Shown: positions 25,001 to 35,500 of the stretch, piece after piece
How positions within the stretch are numbered: the stretch's first letter is position 1
How the letters are laid out: each line of letters begins with the position of its first letter
Origin: Cellvibrio zantedeschiae
GTDB taxonomy: Bacteria; Pseudomonadota; Gammaproteobacteria; Pseudomonadales; Cellvibrionaceae
NCBI RefSeq assembly: GCF_014652535.1
Contig: NZ_BMYZ01000001.1
Coordinates: forward strand, 1,488,001 to 1,552,000
DNA: 64,000 nucleotides
Direction: 5' to 3'
Notes under the pieces: generated by a model
The model's database searches: none
The model's input: the letters and a program-made list of their open reading frames with translations, nothing else
Told to the model about the DNA's origin: nothing
Made by a program: the position numbers and the translations under genes

Positions 25001-26733
25001 TAATTGTTGTAAAGTGGTTTTAATCCTTCAGACTTTTGCTTCAGATTTTTTTCCTTCCGGCATTCATTTAATAGTTGTAACAATTCGTTAGGTTCCCAAG
25101 CATCATCAGGATGGTTGCTGTAAAGTAATTCATCCAGTTTTTTTAACGCTTGTGTCAAGGCGGGTTTAGCCCCCAATTTTGCTACATCATCCAGGGAATG
25201 AATTGATTCTTTGGGCCATTGAAATTTTGCCCAACTCAACAAGCCTTTACGTAAACCGGGAGCATCCCTGTTGCTGGCTGCGTGCTTGAGTAGATCCCAA
25301 ATATGTTTTTCTTTTTCCGAGAGCTGCGTGTTAGCTTCGCTTTGTTCGTTGATCAAAGCCTTTATTCGTTTACGTAAGCTAAGGACATATACCAAAAGTC
25401 CCAAAGATAAAAGTGCAAGGAAAATAGAGAGCCCCAACAGCCATGATGGAGTTTGAGTGACGACTTCTTTAGGGGTTACAAGTGCGTTCTTATCTGTTGT
25501 GTTTAATGTAGTAGCTGTTGGCTCTTGTGATGATTGAACTGCTGAGCTGCCAAGAACGTTCAAGATTTTTGCCGGTAATGTTGCAGAGCGCATAGTCTGG
25601 TTTTTACTATCCCACCAATCTACTCTTACTTCTGGCAAGATAAATTCCCCGCCGCGGTTGGGAACAATAGCCACTGTTTCAATCCGTGTGCCTTGAATCC
25701 CTTTGTCGGTTTTAGCTTCACTGTTTTGCGGTTGATCTGGATAAAACGTCAAGCCATCCACATTACTCGCGGGTAGCGGTGCAATTTGGCCGCCTGTTAA
25801 ACCATCTGCAGAAATAGTGATAGTGCGTGTAACGGGTTCACCCATTTTTAAATGATCAAGGCTGGCACTCCAGGTTTCGTGAAGTGTCAGATTATTTGCT
25901 GGCTGCCAGGATGTTCCCTGAGCAATCGGCGGCACAGCTTTCACTGTAATATTTTTTTCTTCAGTGGGTAGACGCAAAATATTTGCACGATTGCGCCCAA
26001 AGGGATCGCTCCATAAATCTCTCTGGGTATTTGGCATGACTGAATAAATAACGCTGGGAATTATTAATTGCCCGCTATTTTGTGGAAATACAGCGTAATC
26101 GCTTTCAACAATTAAATGCTGCTTGCCATTAATATTTGCCACATATTGTTTAGGCTTATCTGACAAGGGGACAACCACGGCATCTTTAATTTCCAATGGT
26201 TGCATTTCTGCGCGACTTAAATCGACTTGTGAAATTAATTTTATTTTTACCAAGAGCTGTTCCTGAACGTAGATATCAGTTTTATCAATCTCTACTGATA
26301 CCCGTACATCCTCGTCGCCGGTTGATTGCGATTGGCTTTGCTTGGTCACTCTAACTTCGATTGCATCGCTAATTGCACCATCGACATTAAAGGAGGGAAT
26401 TAGCAATGTTCCAACTCGTTTTGGTGCGAGAGTTAACTGCCATACTTTTTTGAATTCAGAGCCCGCATTGGAGATGGATGCGAATTGGCTGACATTGTTG
26501 GATAGGATTTCAAAATCATTCTTAAGGCTTGCGATATCCGGTTGACCATTCGACTTGGCGTCAGCCGAAATCGTCAGCGTGAATGTTTCTTGAATACCAA
26601 TAGTATCGCGATCAACGCTAGCGACTAATTGAGCGGCATTTGCAATGCTTGATACAAAAAAAGTGAGTATCAGCAAGCTGCGCCAAAAGAAAAGATATTT
26701 AAATGCTCGTGTAATCATAATCTTTACAGCCAT
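25000..26733 (-). CDS. batD: BatD-family protein (oxygen/aerotolerance operon)
   Basis: 577 residues. Signal peptide (about 1-32, ending ANAAQ), then a large periplasmic region with repeated beta-sandwich domains; the start QLVASVDRDTIGIQETFTLTI is typical of the N-terminal BatD domain. A membrane helix lies at about 418-440 (WLLGLSIFLALLSLGLLVYVL), followed by a cytoplasmic helical tail of about 130 residues. It is the last gene of the MoxR-Bat operon. Bat proteins are linked to stress and oxygen tolerance in Bacteroides and spirochaetes; the biochemical role is unknown. Confidence 0.88.
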   Translation of the reverse strand: MAVKIMITRAFKYLFFWRSLLILTFFVSSIANAAQLVASVDRDTIGIQETFTLTISADAKSNGQPDIASLKNDFEILSNNVSQFASISNAGSEFKKVWQLTLAPKRVGTLLIPSFNVDGAISDAIEVRVTKQSQSQSTGDEDVRVSVEIDKTDIYVQEQLLVKIKLISQVDLSRAEMQPLEIKDAVVVPLSDKPKQYVANINGKQHLIVESDYAVFPQNSGQLIIPSVIYSVMPNTQRDLWSDPFGRNRANILRLPTEEKNITVKAVPPIAQGTSWQPANNLTLHETWSASLDHLKMGEPVTRTITISADGLTGGQIAPLPASNVDGLTFYPDQPQNSEAKTDKGIQGTRIETVAIVPNRGGEFILPEVRVDWWDSKNQTMRSATLPAKILNVLGSSAVQSSQEPTATTLNTTDKNALVTPKEVVTQTPSWLLGLSIFLALLSLGLLVYVLSLRKRIKALINEQSEANTQLSEKEKHIWDLLKHAASNRDAPGLRKGLLSWAKFQWPKESIHSLDDVAKLGAKPALTQALKKLDELLYSNHPDDAWEPNELLQLLNECRKEKNLKQKSEGLKPLYNN

Positions 26734-26749
26734 ATATTGACAAAGTTAT

Positions 26750-28702
26750 CTATAAACGTTGATCAGCATTATTTTCTGGCGATTGTAACTCACCGTTTCG
26801 CTGCTTTTGGCGATTTAAATCATATTGGTACCTGAATTTGTTTCGCAATAATCCACCCGGATCATCAGGTACGCGACGCAACCATTGTTCAAGAGCTTGT
26901 TTTTGTTCCTCGGTTAAATTGCTCTGATCAATGCTAGCCTGCGGCTGCGCAGCTTGCGCCGAAGAACCGGCAGATGAAGCTTGAGCCGTTGATTGCTGTT
27001 GTGCACCAGCACTTGAGGATTGCCCGTTTTTTTCCTGATTACTGGCGGCGCTACTTGCAGCTTGCGATGAATGTTGGTCAGTTTGTTTTTGCTGATCACT
27101 GTTACCGCTTGAGCTTTGGCTATTTTGTTGTTGATCGTCTTTTTGTTTGTCGTTTTGCTGTTGATCTTTGTGTTCTTGATCTTGTTTGCTTTGGTCTTGC
27201 TTGTCCTCGTCTTGGTTATCTTTGTTTTCACCATCCTTTTTATCTTGTTGATTTTTGTTGTCGTCCTTATTGTCTTTATTTTGGTCTTTGTTCTGTTTGT
27301 TTTGATCTTGTTGCTTTAACAGTTGCTCGAGCAACTCGCGGTTCTTTTTTGCATCAGCCAAATTAGGATCACGCTTGATAGCTTCATCATAAGCTTTAAT
27401 AGCATCTTGTAATTTTCCGGCTTTTGCCAAAGCGTTACCGCGATTGTAGTGCCCATCAGCTGTGTCAATTTTCGAGAAGGACTCTGCTGCCGCTGTGTAA
27501 TCACCGGCGCGATATTGGGCACTCGCTTTCCAATCTGGTGATTTAAATTGTTCGGCAGCTTTTTTTGCGTCGCCATTTTTTAATTCGCGCTGTGCCTGCT
27601 GATCTTTAGTGAGCCATAGATCATCCCAACCCAAGGCATAACTTTTGGAAGGAGTGAATCCTAGTAGGGGAACTAGCAATAGAGATAATAAAACTCCACG
27701 CCTGAAACAAAAAAGTACAATTGGCAGGAGCAGGAATACCAACCAGTAACCCTGATCTATCCATTGATCAAAATCTCGTTCGATCTTCGGTGTGTCTGTA
27801 TCGTCTTTTGACTCGCGCGGTTTTAGATATTCAATGTCTTTGTTGGAGTTAACTAGTTCGTGATAGCGGCTATTTAGGCCTTGTGCCAGTTGTGACAATT
27901 CGGTGCTATTCAATTGAGTGGTAAGAATTTTCCCTGATTCGTCTTTCAAGAATCCGCCATTGGTGATTGGTATAGGCGCAGGCTGGGTGGTTCCCACACC
28001 TAAAATGTCCAAATGAATTTTTTTGCCCGCTAACAAACGTTTAATTTTATTGAAAGCTTCTGGCACAACTCCGTCGGTAACCAAGAGCAGGTCGCCTTGG
28101 GTTGCCCCAGCGTCGTGCAGCAGCTGAATACCACGTTCAACGGCTGCTTCGGTATTGCTGCCTTGCAGCGGCATAATATTGGGGTGCATTGATGACAACA
28201 AACTCACAATCGTTGAGTTGTCATCACTTAATGGTGTGACGGTATGAGCTTCGCCTGCGTAGGCGATTAATGCTGTCTGGCCATCTTTTCTTTCACGCAA
28301 AATGTCTGCAATTTTCAAGCGCGCGCGCGCGATGCGTGACGGTTTTATGTCTTCACTGATCATTGAATAAGACAAGTCTAATAAAATAACCAACGCATTT
28401 TGATTTTTTTCTACAGGAGTAGGGCGCTTAACCCACGATGGACCTGCTATCGCGAGAGTGCTTAAAATCCATGCAAGTAATAATATCCACAATAAAGATT
28501 TTTTTGCTTGAACAGTTTTTCCGTCTAACAAAAATGGCAATAGATCGGGTGCGATGAGTTGTTGCCATTGGTACGCCTGGCGTTTTTGTCGCCATAGAAA
28601 AATGAATAACAGCAGGGCTGGAATAAGTGCAAGAAGCCAGTAGGGGCGAAGCCAATGGAATTGGGTATTAATTAAATGAAGCTGCTCTTGTAAAAAAATC
28701 AT
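26750..28702 (-). CDS. von Willebrand factor A plus TPR protein (BatB/BatC fusion)
   Basis: 650 residues. Two membrane helices near the N-terminus (about 18-36 and 67-85), a vWA domain with the metal-site motif DLSYSM (about 108-113), a membrane helix pair at about 310-350, and a TPR unit (HYNRGNALAKAGKLQDAIKAY, about 435-455). A striking low-complexity tail rich in Lys, Asp, Asn and Gln runs from about 480 to 610, followed by a conserved-looking EEQKQALEQWLRRVPDDPGGLL segment (given in part) that recurs in this family. In other organisms the vWA and TPR parts are two genes, BatB and BatC. The start overlaps the BatA stop by four bases. Confidence 0.87.
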   Translation of the reverse strand: MIFLQEQLHLINTQFHWLRPYWLLALIPALLLFIFLWRQKRQAYQWQQLIAPDLLPFLLDGKTVQAKKSLLWILLLAWILSTLAIAGPSWVKRPTPVEKNQNALVILLDLSYSMISEDIKPSRIARARLKIADILRERKDGQTALIAYAGEAHTVTPLSDDNSTIVSLLSSMHPNIMPLQGSNTEAAVERGIQLLHDAGATQGDLLLVTDGVVPEAFNKIKRLLAGKKIHLDILGVGTTQPAPIPITNGGFLKDESGKILTTQLNSTELSQLAQGLNSRYHELVNSNKDIEYLKPRESKDDTDTPKIERDFDQWIDQGYWLVFLLLPIVLFCFRRGVLLSLLLVPLLGFTPSKSYALGWDDLWLTKDQQAQRELKNGDAKKAAEQFKSPDWKASAQYRAGDYTAAAESFSKIDTADGHYNRGNALAKAGKLQDAIKAYDEAIKRDPNLADAKKNRELLEQLLKQQDQNKQNKDQNKDNKDDNKNQQDKKDGENKDNQDEDKQDQSKQDQEHKDQQQNDKQKDDQQQNSQSSSGNSDQQKQTDQHSSQAASSAASNQEKNGQSSSAGAQQQSTAQASSAGSSAQAAQPQASIDQSNLTEEQKQALEQWLRRVPDDPGGLLRNKFRYQYDLNRQKQRNGELQSPENNADQRL

Positions 28703-29718
28703 TGCACTACTCCTTCAGCTGCTTGCTGAGGGCGAAGGTGGCGCACGAGAGAAGCGAATGCCCAAATAAGGCTCAACAAAAATGCCAAGCCCAGCGGGTA
28801 GAAAAATAAGCTTTTTACCGGGCGGAATTTTTCTTCTTCGGAATCTATGGGCTCCAAGTGATTCAATGTTTGGTGAATCTCGCTCAGCTCTTCCAAATTA
28901 CGCGCACGAAAATATTGGCCGCCGGTTTTATCGGCTATGGCGCGCATAGTGGTTTCATCCAAATCCGCTGAAGGGTTAACTGTGCGTTTACCAAAGAATC
29001 CGTTATCCACCACCATTTCATCTGCACCAAAACCAATGGTGTAAATTCTGACGTGTTCTTTCTCTGCCAATTCAGCTGCCTTGATTGGTTCTAACTCGCC
29101 GGCAGTGTTAGCGCCGTCAGTGAGCACTACGAGTACGCGCTGGGCATCAGGGCGGACGCGGAGTCTTTTAATGGCCAAACCAATTGCATCGCCAATTGAA
29201 GTTTGGTCGCCCGCAAAACCAATTTCGGTTTCTTGCAGTAAGGTATTCACTGTTTGGCGATCATAAGTCAGTGGTGCTTGCAAATAGGCTTGTGTGCCAA
29301 AAAGTACCAGACCCAAACGGTCACTTTTGCGATTTTTAACAAAATCGCCCACCACCATTTTTACCGCATCCAAACGTCTGATTGCTTGGCCTTGATATTT
29401 CATATCTTCAATTCGCATGCTGCCAGAAATATCCACTGCGATTAATAAATCACGACCACTATTAGGCATGCTAACGGGTTCGCCAATCCATTGCGGGTTA
29501 GCCGCGGCAACAACTAATGCGGCCCAAATGAGCCATAGTGATAGCAGGCTTACTTTCTTTTTTGAGCGCAATGAATGTGTTTGTGTTTCAATAGTTTTTA
29601 CTTGCGCAAAAAAAGGTACGCGTAACGCGGCATCATCTCTTTTTTGTGCAGGTAAAAAATAAATGAATAGCGGTAACGGAAGTAAAGCGAGTAACCAAGG
29701 CCATTGCAATTCAAACAT
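28699..29718 (-). CDS. batA: vWA-domain protein BatA
   Basis: 339 residues: two N-terminal membrane helices (about 5-22 and 58-75), a periplasm-facing or cytoplasmic vWA domain with an intact metal-ion-dependent adhesion site DISGSM (about 95-100) and TDGANT (about 200), and a C-terminal membrane helix (about 308-328). It is part of the operon whose ATPase is MoxR. Overlaps of eight bases with the gene before and four with the one after indicate translational coupling. Confidence 0.9.
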   Translation of the reverse strand: MFELQWPWLLALLPLPLFIYFLPAQKRDDAALRVPFFAQVKTIETQTHSLRSKKKVSLLSLWLIWAALVVAAANPQWIGEPVSMPNSGRDLLIAVDISGSMRIEDMKYQGQAIRRLDAVKMVVGDFVKNRKSDRLGLVLFGTQAYLQAPLTYDRQTVNTLLQETEIGFAGDQTSIGDAIGLAIKRLRVRPDAQRVLVVLTDGANTAGELEPIKAAELAEKEHVRIYTIGFGADEMVVDNGFFGKRTVNPSADLDETTMRAIADKTGGQYFRARNLEELSEIHQTLNHLEPIDSEEEKFRPVKSLFFYPLGLAFLLSLIWAFASLVRHLRPQQAAEGVVQ

Positions 29719-30304
29719 GATTATTGGCCTCCTTATTAGCAGTTTCTTTATTAACAGTTTCTTTTTTTGATTGCTGCCATTGATTACGATGTTCTTTAAT
29801 CCACAGCAGGCTTAAGTTATGTAAATCATTGCGATCAAATTCCGGGCTTTTTTGATAAGGCCCCGTGAGTAGCGCAGTACCCACGCCTTGGCTGAATTGG
29901 TGTTTTGTGTTTGGACATTGTTTGTCCAGCCATTCAAGCCATTCAATTCCTTTCAAGCTCGCATTAAATCCTGCACCAAAGCCGCTAAGTGCAGTGCGAC
30001 GTAAAATTATACTGAGCGCTTGCAAATATTCTGAATGTTGTTCTGCACCATATTTTAGGTTGATGTTATTTAATTCGGCAATCGCAAGCGACCTATAAGC
30101 ATTGCGCGATTTTTTGCGCTTAACAAAAAATATTGTGGCCGCAAGAATTCCTATCAAAAGAATCGCGGTAACCCACCAACCCCACGCTGGTGGCCAAATC
30201 CCAATTTCTGCAGGTAAGTGAATATCTTGTAGCTGCGCGAGCGGGTCTTGCGCTTGGCCAGTTTGCGGAGAGGTTGTTGGTGATAATGGATCTTGTGAGT
30301 TCAT
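29711..30304 (-). CDS. DUF4381 family membrane protein
   Basis: 197 residues. The start region LQDIHLPAEIGIWPPAWGWW leads into a membrane helix (about 46-66), the hallmark of DUF4381, followed by a basic KRKKSR stop-transfer and a cytoplasmic helical part with LSIILRRTALS. The family is found almost only between DUF58 and BatA in MoxR operons. The role is presumed structural within that complex. Confidence 0.9.
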   Translation of the reverse strand: MNSQDPLSPTTSPQTGQAQDPLAQLQDIHLPAEIGIWPPAWGWWVTAILLIGILAATIFFVKRKKSRNAYRSLAIAELNNINLKYGAEQHSEYLQALSIILRRTALSGFGAGFNASLKGIEWLEWLDKQCPNTKHQFSQGVGTALLTGPYQKSPEFDRNDLHNLSLLWIKEHRNQWQQSKKETVNKETANKEANNHV

Positions 30305-30309
30305 AGCCG

Positions 30310-31275
30310 TTATTTTTTCGCTGCAAATCGTTCACGCAGCAATAGCTGCAGATTATCGGTAGTTGCATAGGAAAGTAGGGGAATACCCAAGCGCTTGGTG
30401 CTGTGAGTTAAAAAATCCAAATGATGTGTGTACGCATTTTGATAGGCCTGCTGGAAGCTCGAGTCGTCGGTTGGTAACTGCAAACGATTAAAACCATCGC
30501 TTACGCTTAGGCGCGAATTGCTTTGCAATTTTTTTTCCAGCGGATCAAATACGTGAATCAGGGTTACATCGGTGTGGCGAGCCAATTCAAATAGCTGTTG
30601 TTCGCAAGCCTGATTGTAATCATGAAAATCACTGACGATAAAAAGTGCACAACCGGGCTTGGCCATTCGGCGTGCATCACCAAACATAGCTTCAAGGTGT
30701 TTAGTGATTGTTGGCGCTATGGGTGAATTTAGTTGGCGATTAAATTCTTGTAGTTGATGCAAAAATTCTAATACTGCATGTTTGCTGCGGCGTGGTCGAA
30801 TATCTCGTTGATTGTTATCACCAAAAACCAGGCCGCCGATGCGATCACTATTACTCAGCGCGGCCCACGCGATGTTTGCGCCAATGTGTGCGGCAAGTAC
30901 AGATTTAAAGCAGCGCTGGCTGCCAAAAAACATAGGGGCTCGCTGGTCTACCAATACATACACGGGGCGTTCGCGTTCTTCGCGATAAAGTTTTGTGTGT
31001 GGGACCTGTGTGCGTGCTGTGACTCGCCAATCAATGCTGCGAACATCATCTCCGGCTTGGTAGAGGCGAACTTCTTCAAAATCCATTCCGCGCCCGCGAA
31101 AACGAGTACGCTCGGCACCATTGAGTTGGCTTTTAACCGCACGGGGTACAAATAAGCGCAAGTCCTGCGCGGCAAAACGCACACGCAACAAATTGCTCAG
31201 CTCTACATAAGTACCTTTCGGATTCAAATGTGCAAGTTGCTCGCTTATTTTTAAACCTGTTTGCTGCATATTCAT
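30310..31275 (-). CDS. DUF58 family protein
   Basis: 321 residues with the conserved DUF58 core FEEVRLYQAGDDVRSIDW followed by RVTARTQ (about 65-90) and a vWA-like remainder (YVLVDQRAPMFFG, FIVSDFHDY). No membrane segments, unlike longer DUF58 proteins. It is the usual direct partner of MoxR ATPases. It is five bases from the DUF4381 gene. Confidence 0.92.
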   Translation of the reverse strand: MNMQQTGLKISEQLAHLNPKGTYVELSNLLRVRFAAQDLRLFVPRAVKSQLNGAERTRFRGRGMDFEEVRLYQAGDDVRSIDWRVTARTQVPHTKLYREERERPVYVLVDQRAPMFFGSQRCFKSVLAAHIGANIAWAALSNSDRIGGLVFGDNNQRDIRPRRSKHAVLEFLHQLQEFNRQLNSPIAPTITKHLEAMFGDARRMAKPGCALFIVSDFHDYNQACEQQLFELARHTDVTLIHVFDPLEKKLQSNSRLSVSDGFNRLQLPTDDSSFQQAYQNAYTHHLDFLTHSTKRLGIPLLSYATTDNLQLLLRERFAAKK

Positions 31276-31305
31276 CGCGCTCTAATGTTGGAAATGAATA
31301 GGCAA

Positions 31306-32265
31306 TTAAGACAAGGGAACAGCACTCAGCAAGGTATCGATTACTTTATCGCTATTGATACCGCTGGCTTCTGCTTCAAAACTCAAAATTAAACGATGAC
31401 GCAAACAATCGTGAATAACTGCTTGCACATCGTCAGGGCTAACAAAATCTTTACCCTGTAACCAGGCGTGGGCGCGGGCGCAACGATCAAGCGCAATAGT
31501 TCCGCGCGGGCTCGCGCCGTATTCCAGCATTTCGCCCAATTCAAGGCTGTAGTGTCCAGGGCGGCGGGTCGCGTTGATAAGTTGAACAATATATTCCTCC
31601 ACACTTGCTGCCATGTGGATTTCCAAAATTTCTTTGCGTGCGGCCATAAGCGTGGCTTGGGTAATAGTTGCGGGCGTTGTATTCGCCACTGCAGCTGCTT
31701 CGTTACGCACTAATTGCAGAATGCGACGTTCAGCAGCAACATCGGGATAATCCACATTCACGTGTAAAAGGAAACGGTCCAGCTGCGCTTCTGGCAGTGG
31801 GTAGGTACCTTCCTGTTCAATAGGGTTTTGGGTCGCCATCACCATAAACAGTGAGGGCAAGGGGTAAGTTTTGCTGCCCACAGACACCTGGCGTTCTGCC
31901 ATGGCTTCTAACAATGCGGACTGCACCTTGGCAGGTGCACGGTTGATTTCGTCGGCGAGAACGAGGTTATGAAATATAGGGCCGGGCTGAAATTCAAACG
32001 TGCCTTGTTGAGGGCGGTAGATATCCGTTCCTGTGACATCCGCTGGTAGTAAATCCGGAGTAAATTGAATGCGGTGAAAATCGCCCTCAATGGCTTGCGC
32101 CAGGGTTTTGATCGCTTTGGTTTTTGCTAGGCCGGGAGCACCTTCGACTAATAAATGACCGTCAGCGAGCAGCGCAATGAGCAAACGCTCAACCAAGTGC
32201 TCCTGACCAATAATTTGGTCATTCATCCAGAGTTTTAAGGTTTGGATCTGCTGGAAATTACTCAT
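31306..32265 (-). CDS. MoxR-family AAA+ ATPase
   Basis: 319 residues from the ATG at 32265, chosen because MoxR proteins begin close to the FQQI...QIIGQ helix; an ATG at 32331 would add 22 residues. Walker A is GAPGLAKTK (about 40-48), Walker B is LVLADEINRAP (about 105), and sensor motifs include ATQNPIEQEGTYPLPEAQLDRF (given in part here; about 137-158). MoxR ATPases act as chaperones for maturation of vWA-containing complexes. First gene of the six-gene operon that runs to batD. Confidence 0.93.
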   Translation of the reverse strand: MSNFQQIQTLKLWMNDQIIGQEHLVERLLIALLADGHLLVEGAPGLAKTKAIKTLAQAIEGDFHRIQFTPDLLPADVTGTDIYRPQQGTFEFQPGPIFHNLVLADEINRAPAKVQSALLEAMAERQVSVGSKTYPLPSLFMVMATQNPIEQEGTYPLPEAQLDRFLLHVNVDYPDVAAERRILQLVRNEAAAVANTTPATITQATLMAARKEILEIHMAASVEEYIVQLINATRRPGHYSLELGEMLEYGASPRGTIALDRCARAHAWLQGKDFVSPDDVQAVIHDCLRHRLILSFEAEASGINSDKVIDTLLSAVPLS

Positions 32266-32521
32266 AACAAGATTGCCTTCAGTTAATCGAAAATAGCCGC
32301 TATTGAGGAAGTTGCCAATACTAACATCCATAGGCGCGGCGCATAGACCGCATCATTTGGTGTCAGTTCCTCGTTTTTTCAATGGGCAAGTGTGCATCAA
32401 TAAACATTTATAAGCGCAAGTGAGCTGCCTAACGGCTCAGTGCATATTTATGGGCTAGGCTTAAGGCAAAGTTATGAATAAACGCTGACCAACACATTCT
32501 TGATGCTAAGGAGCTTTTATC

Positions 32522-35500
32522 GTGAATAGCCAATTGGCGGCCGCACAGGATCTCACTACATTTGTGCAAGACTTGCACAACTTCGCCAGGGAAAAAATAC
32601 CAGAGGCTGAGCTTCCCGGGTTTATGAAATTTGTTGAAAGCTATTTTTCCCGTTTTCCCCTGGAAGAATTGGCTGGCCGTTATTTAGGCGATTTATTTGG
32701 CAGCGTTTATCAATGGTGGCGATACATACAACACTTTGATGGACAACATCCCAAAGTCAGCCTCGTCAATCCCAAGCTCGATACGGAAGGTTGGGTTTGC
32801 CCGCATACGGTTTTAGTTGTTCATCAAACGGATATGCCATTTTTAGTCGATTCAATTCGTATTGAGCTTAATCGCCGCAATATTGCCATTCATGCAATTA
32901 AAAGTACGGTGTTAAATATACAGCGGGACAGCAAACATCAACTGGTCGATATTCTTAACCGCGCCGATACCGAAACTTCGGGCACAAAAGAAGCCTTCGT
33001 TTATTTAGAAATTAATTTGCTTACACAAAAGTCGGAGCTTGAATCTATTACACAAAGTTTAATGTCTGTATTGGCAGAACTTAGCGTTGTAGTGAGCGAC
33101 TTTCAGCCCATGTTAAATGCTGTAGCGGCAGCCGAAGAAAATCTAAGCCATGCAACAAAATCTGTCGCTGTTGCTAATGTTGCCGAAAGCCAGGAGTTTT
33201 TGGCTTGGCTGCGCGACAATAATTTCACATTTTTAGGTTATAGCGAATACGAGTTTGGCGAAGAGCAGGGTAAAAAGTTTTTACGGGAAAAGGTAGAAAA
33301 ACGGTTGGGGCTTTTTGCTTACAAAGGTGGTGAGGCAAACTATTCTGAATCTGATAATTTAAATCCGGGGATGGCGAGATTCCATCTTGCACCGCAAGTA
33401 TTAACCTTTTCAAAATCTGCTGTTAAGTCACGCATTCATCGTCAGGCCTATTCCGATTACATTGTCGTTAAGCAATTTAATGCGCTAGGGGATGTTGTGG
33501 GTGAAATGCGGTTCCTGGGTTTGTACACATCCAGTGTTTACACCATGATGCCGACCAAGATTCCGGTTATTCGTAACAAAGTTAACAAAGTGTTTGAGCG
33601 TTCAGGTTTAAGCGCCAAGAGTCACGATGGAAAATCCTTACAACAAATTCTCACAACCTTCCCACGCGACGAATTATTCCTAAGCAATAGCTCGGAGTTA
33701 TTTGAAACAGTAACCGCCATTGCGCAAATAAACGAACGCTATATGGTGCGCTTGTTTATGCGGCGCGATCCGTTTGGAAAGTTCGTTAGTTGTTTAGTGT
33801 ATGTTCCAAGAGATGTGTTCACTACCCAGATGCGTTTGCGGATTCAGGATGTTATCGGTCAAGCAATTAATGCAACGGAGAGCGAATTTAATACTTATTT
33901 CTCTGAATCTATTTTGGCTAGAGTGCATTTGGTTTTTAAGGTGGATCCAAAACTTCCGCTGGAATACAACCAGGAAAAGCTTGAACGCCAAATTCGTGAA
34001 ATATCCCGTTCCTGGGAAGATCACTTGCAAAATTCGTTGATTGAATCCCTGGGCGAAGAAAAAGCTATGCGGTTGCTGCAAGAATACCGCGATGCTTTTT
34101 CATCTTCTTATAAAGAGCATTTCGAATCCCGCACGGCAGTGCACGATATAGCATCAATGGCTGAACTGAATACGCCAGACGATATTGCAATGAGTTTTTA
34201 TCAGCCCGTGGGCGCAGAACCGAATGTAGTTCGTTTTAAAGTATTTAGAAAAACCAAAACCATAGAGTTGTCTGATGCTATTCCACTGTTGGAAAATTTG
34301 GGTTTACGGGTTTTGTCCGAGAATCCTTATGCCATTCATAAAAAAAGCGAGGGCATTATTTGGCTGCACGATTTCCAGCTGAGCTACAATCTTCCCGGAG
34401 TGATCGATGTGCTCAGGGTAAAAGATATTTTCCAGGAGGCATTTTCTGCTGCATGGCATAAAAAAACGGTTAATGATTCATTTAATAAGCTGGTATTGAG
34501 TGCGGAGTTAAGCTGGCGAGAAGTTTTTGTTTTGCGCGCCTACGCCGGTTATATGCATCAAACGCTATTTAATTTTACGCAACACTATATTGCGAATGCT
34601 TTGGTGAATCATCGCGATATAGCTCGGCTATTAATTAAACTATTCAGTTTAAAGTTTAATCCCAATGCCAACGCGGATACGCGAGCGGCTGAATTAAACC
34701 AATGCCGTGAATTAATCAACACTCATCTTAATGCAGTCGAAAATCTGAGCGAAGATCGTATATTGCGTCGCTTTTTAGTTTTAATCGATGGAAGCTTGCG
34801 GACAAATTATTATCAAGTGGCTGCTAATGGCGCTGAAAAAGATTATCTGTCTATTAAATTAAGCCCGCGTTCTATTCCCGAGATCCCTGAGCCTCGGCCA
34901 CTTTACGAAATTTATGTGTACTCATTGCGTGTGGAAGGTGTGCATTTGCGCGGTGGAAAAGTTGCTCGTGGCGGTTTGCGCTGGTCAGATCGTTTACAAG
35001 ATTACCGCACAGAAGTTCTTGGTTTGGTCAAAGCCCAACAAGTAAAAAATGCCGTGATTGTTCCCAATGGAGCAAAGGGTGGTTTTGTTTGTAAGCAGCC
35101 ACCACTTACAGGAGGGCGCGAAGCTGTTCAGCAAGAGGGCATTGCGTGTTACAAAGTTTTTATTCGCGGTTTGCTCGATTTAACTGACAACTTGGTAGAT
35201 GGCAAATTGGTGCCACCTAACAATGTGGTGCGCTATGACGAAGATGATCCTTATTTAGTTGTTGCCGCCGATAAAGGCACGGCAACTTTTTCAGATATAG
35301 CAAACAGTATTTCTGCTGAATATAGCCATTGGTTGGGTGACGCTTTTGCATCAGGTGGAAGCCAGGGCTATGACCATAAAGGAATGGGCATTACCGCGCG
35401 CGGCGCGTGGATTTCAGTAATGCGTCATTTTCGCGAAAAGAATATCAATATCCAAAAAGAAGATTTTACCGTAGTGGGTATTGGCGATATGGCGGGCGAT

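Noticed and set aside
26974-27366. Hydrophobic plus-strand frames of 130 and 67 codons
   Set aside because: They mirror the Lys/Asp/Gln-rich tail of the vWA-TPR protein; the apparent membrane character is an artefact of complementing that composition.
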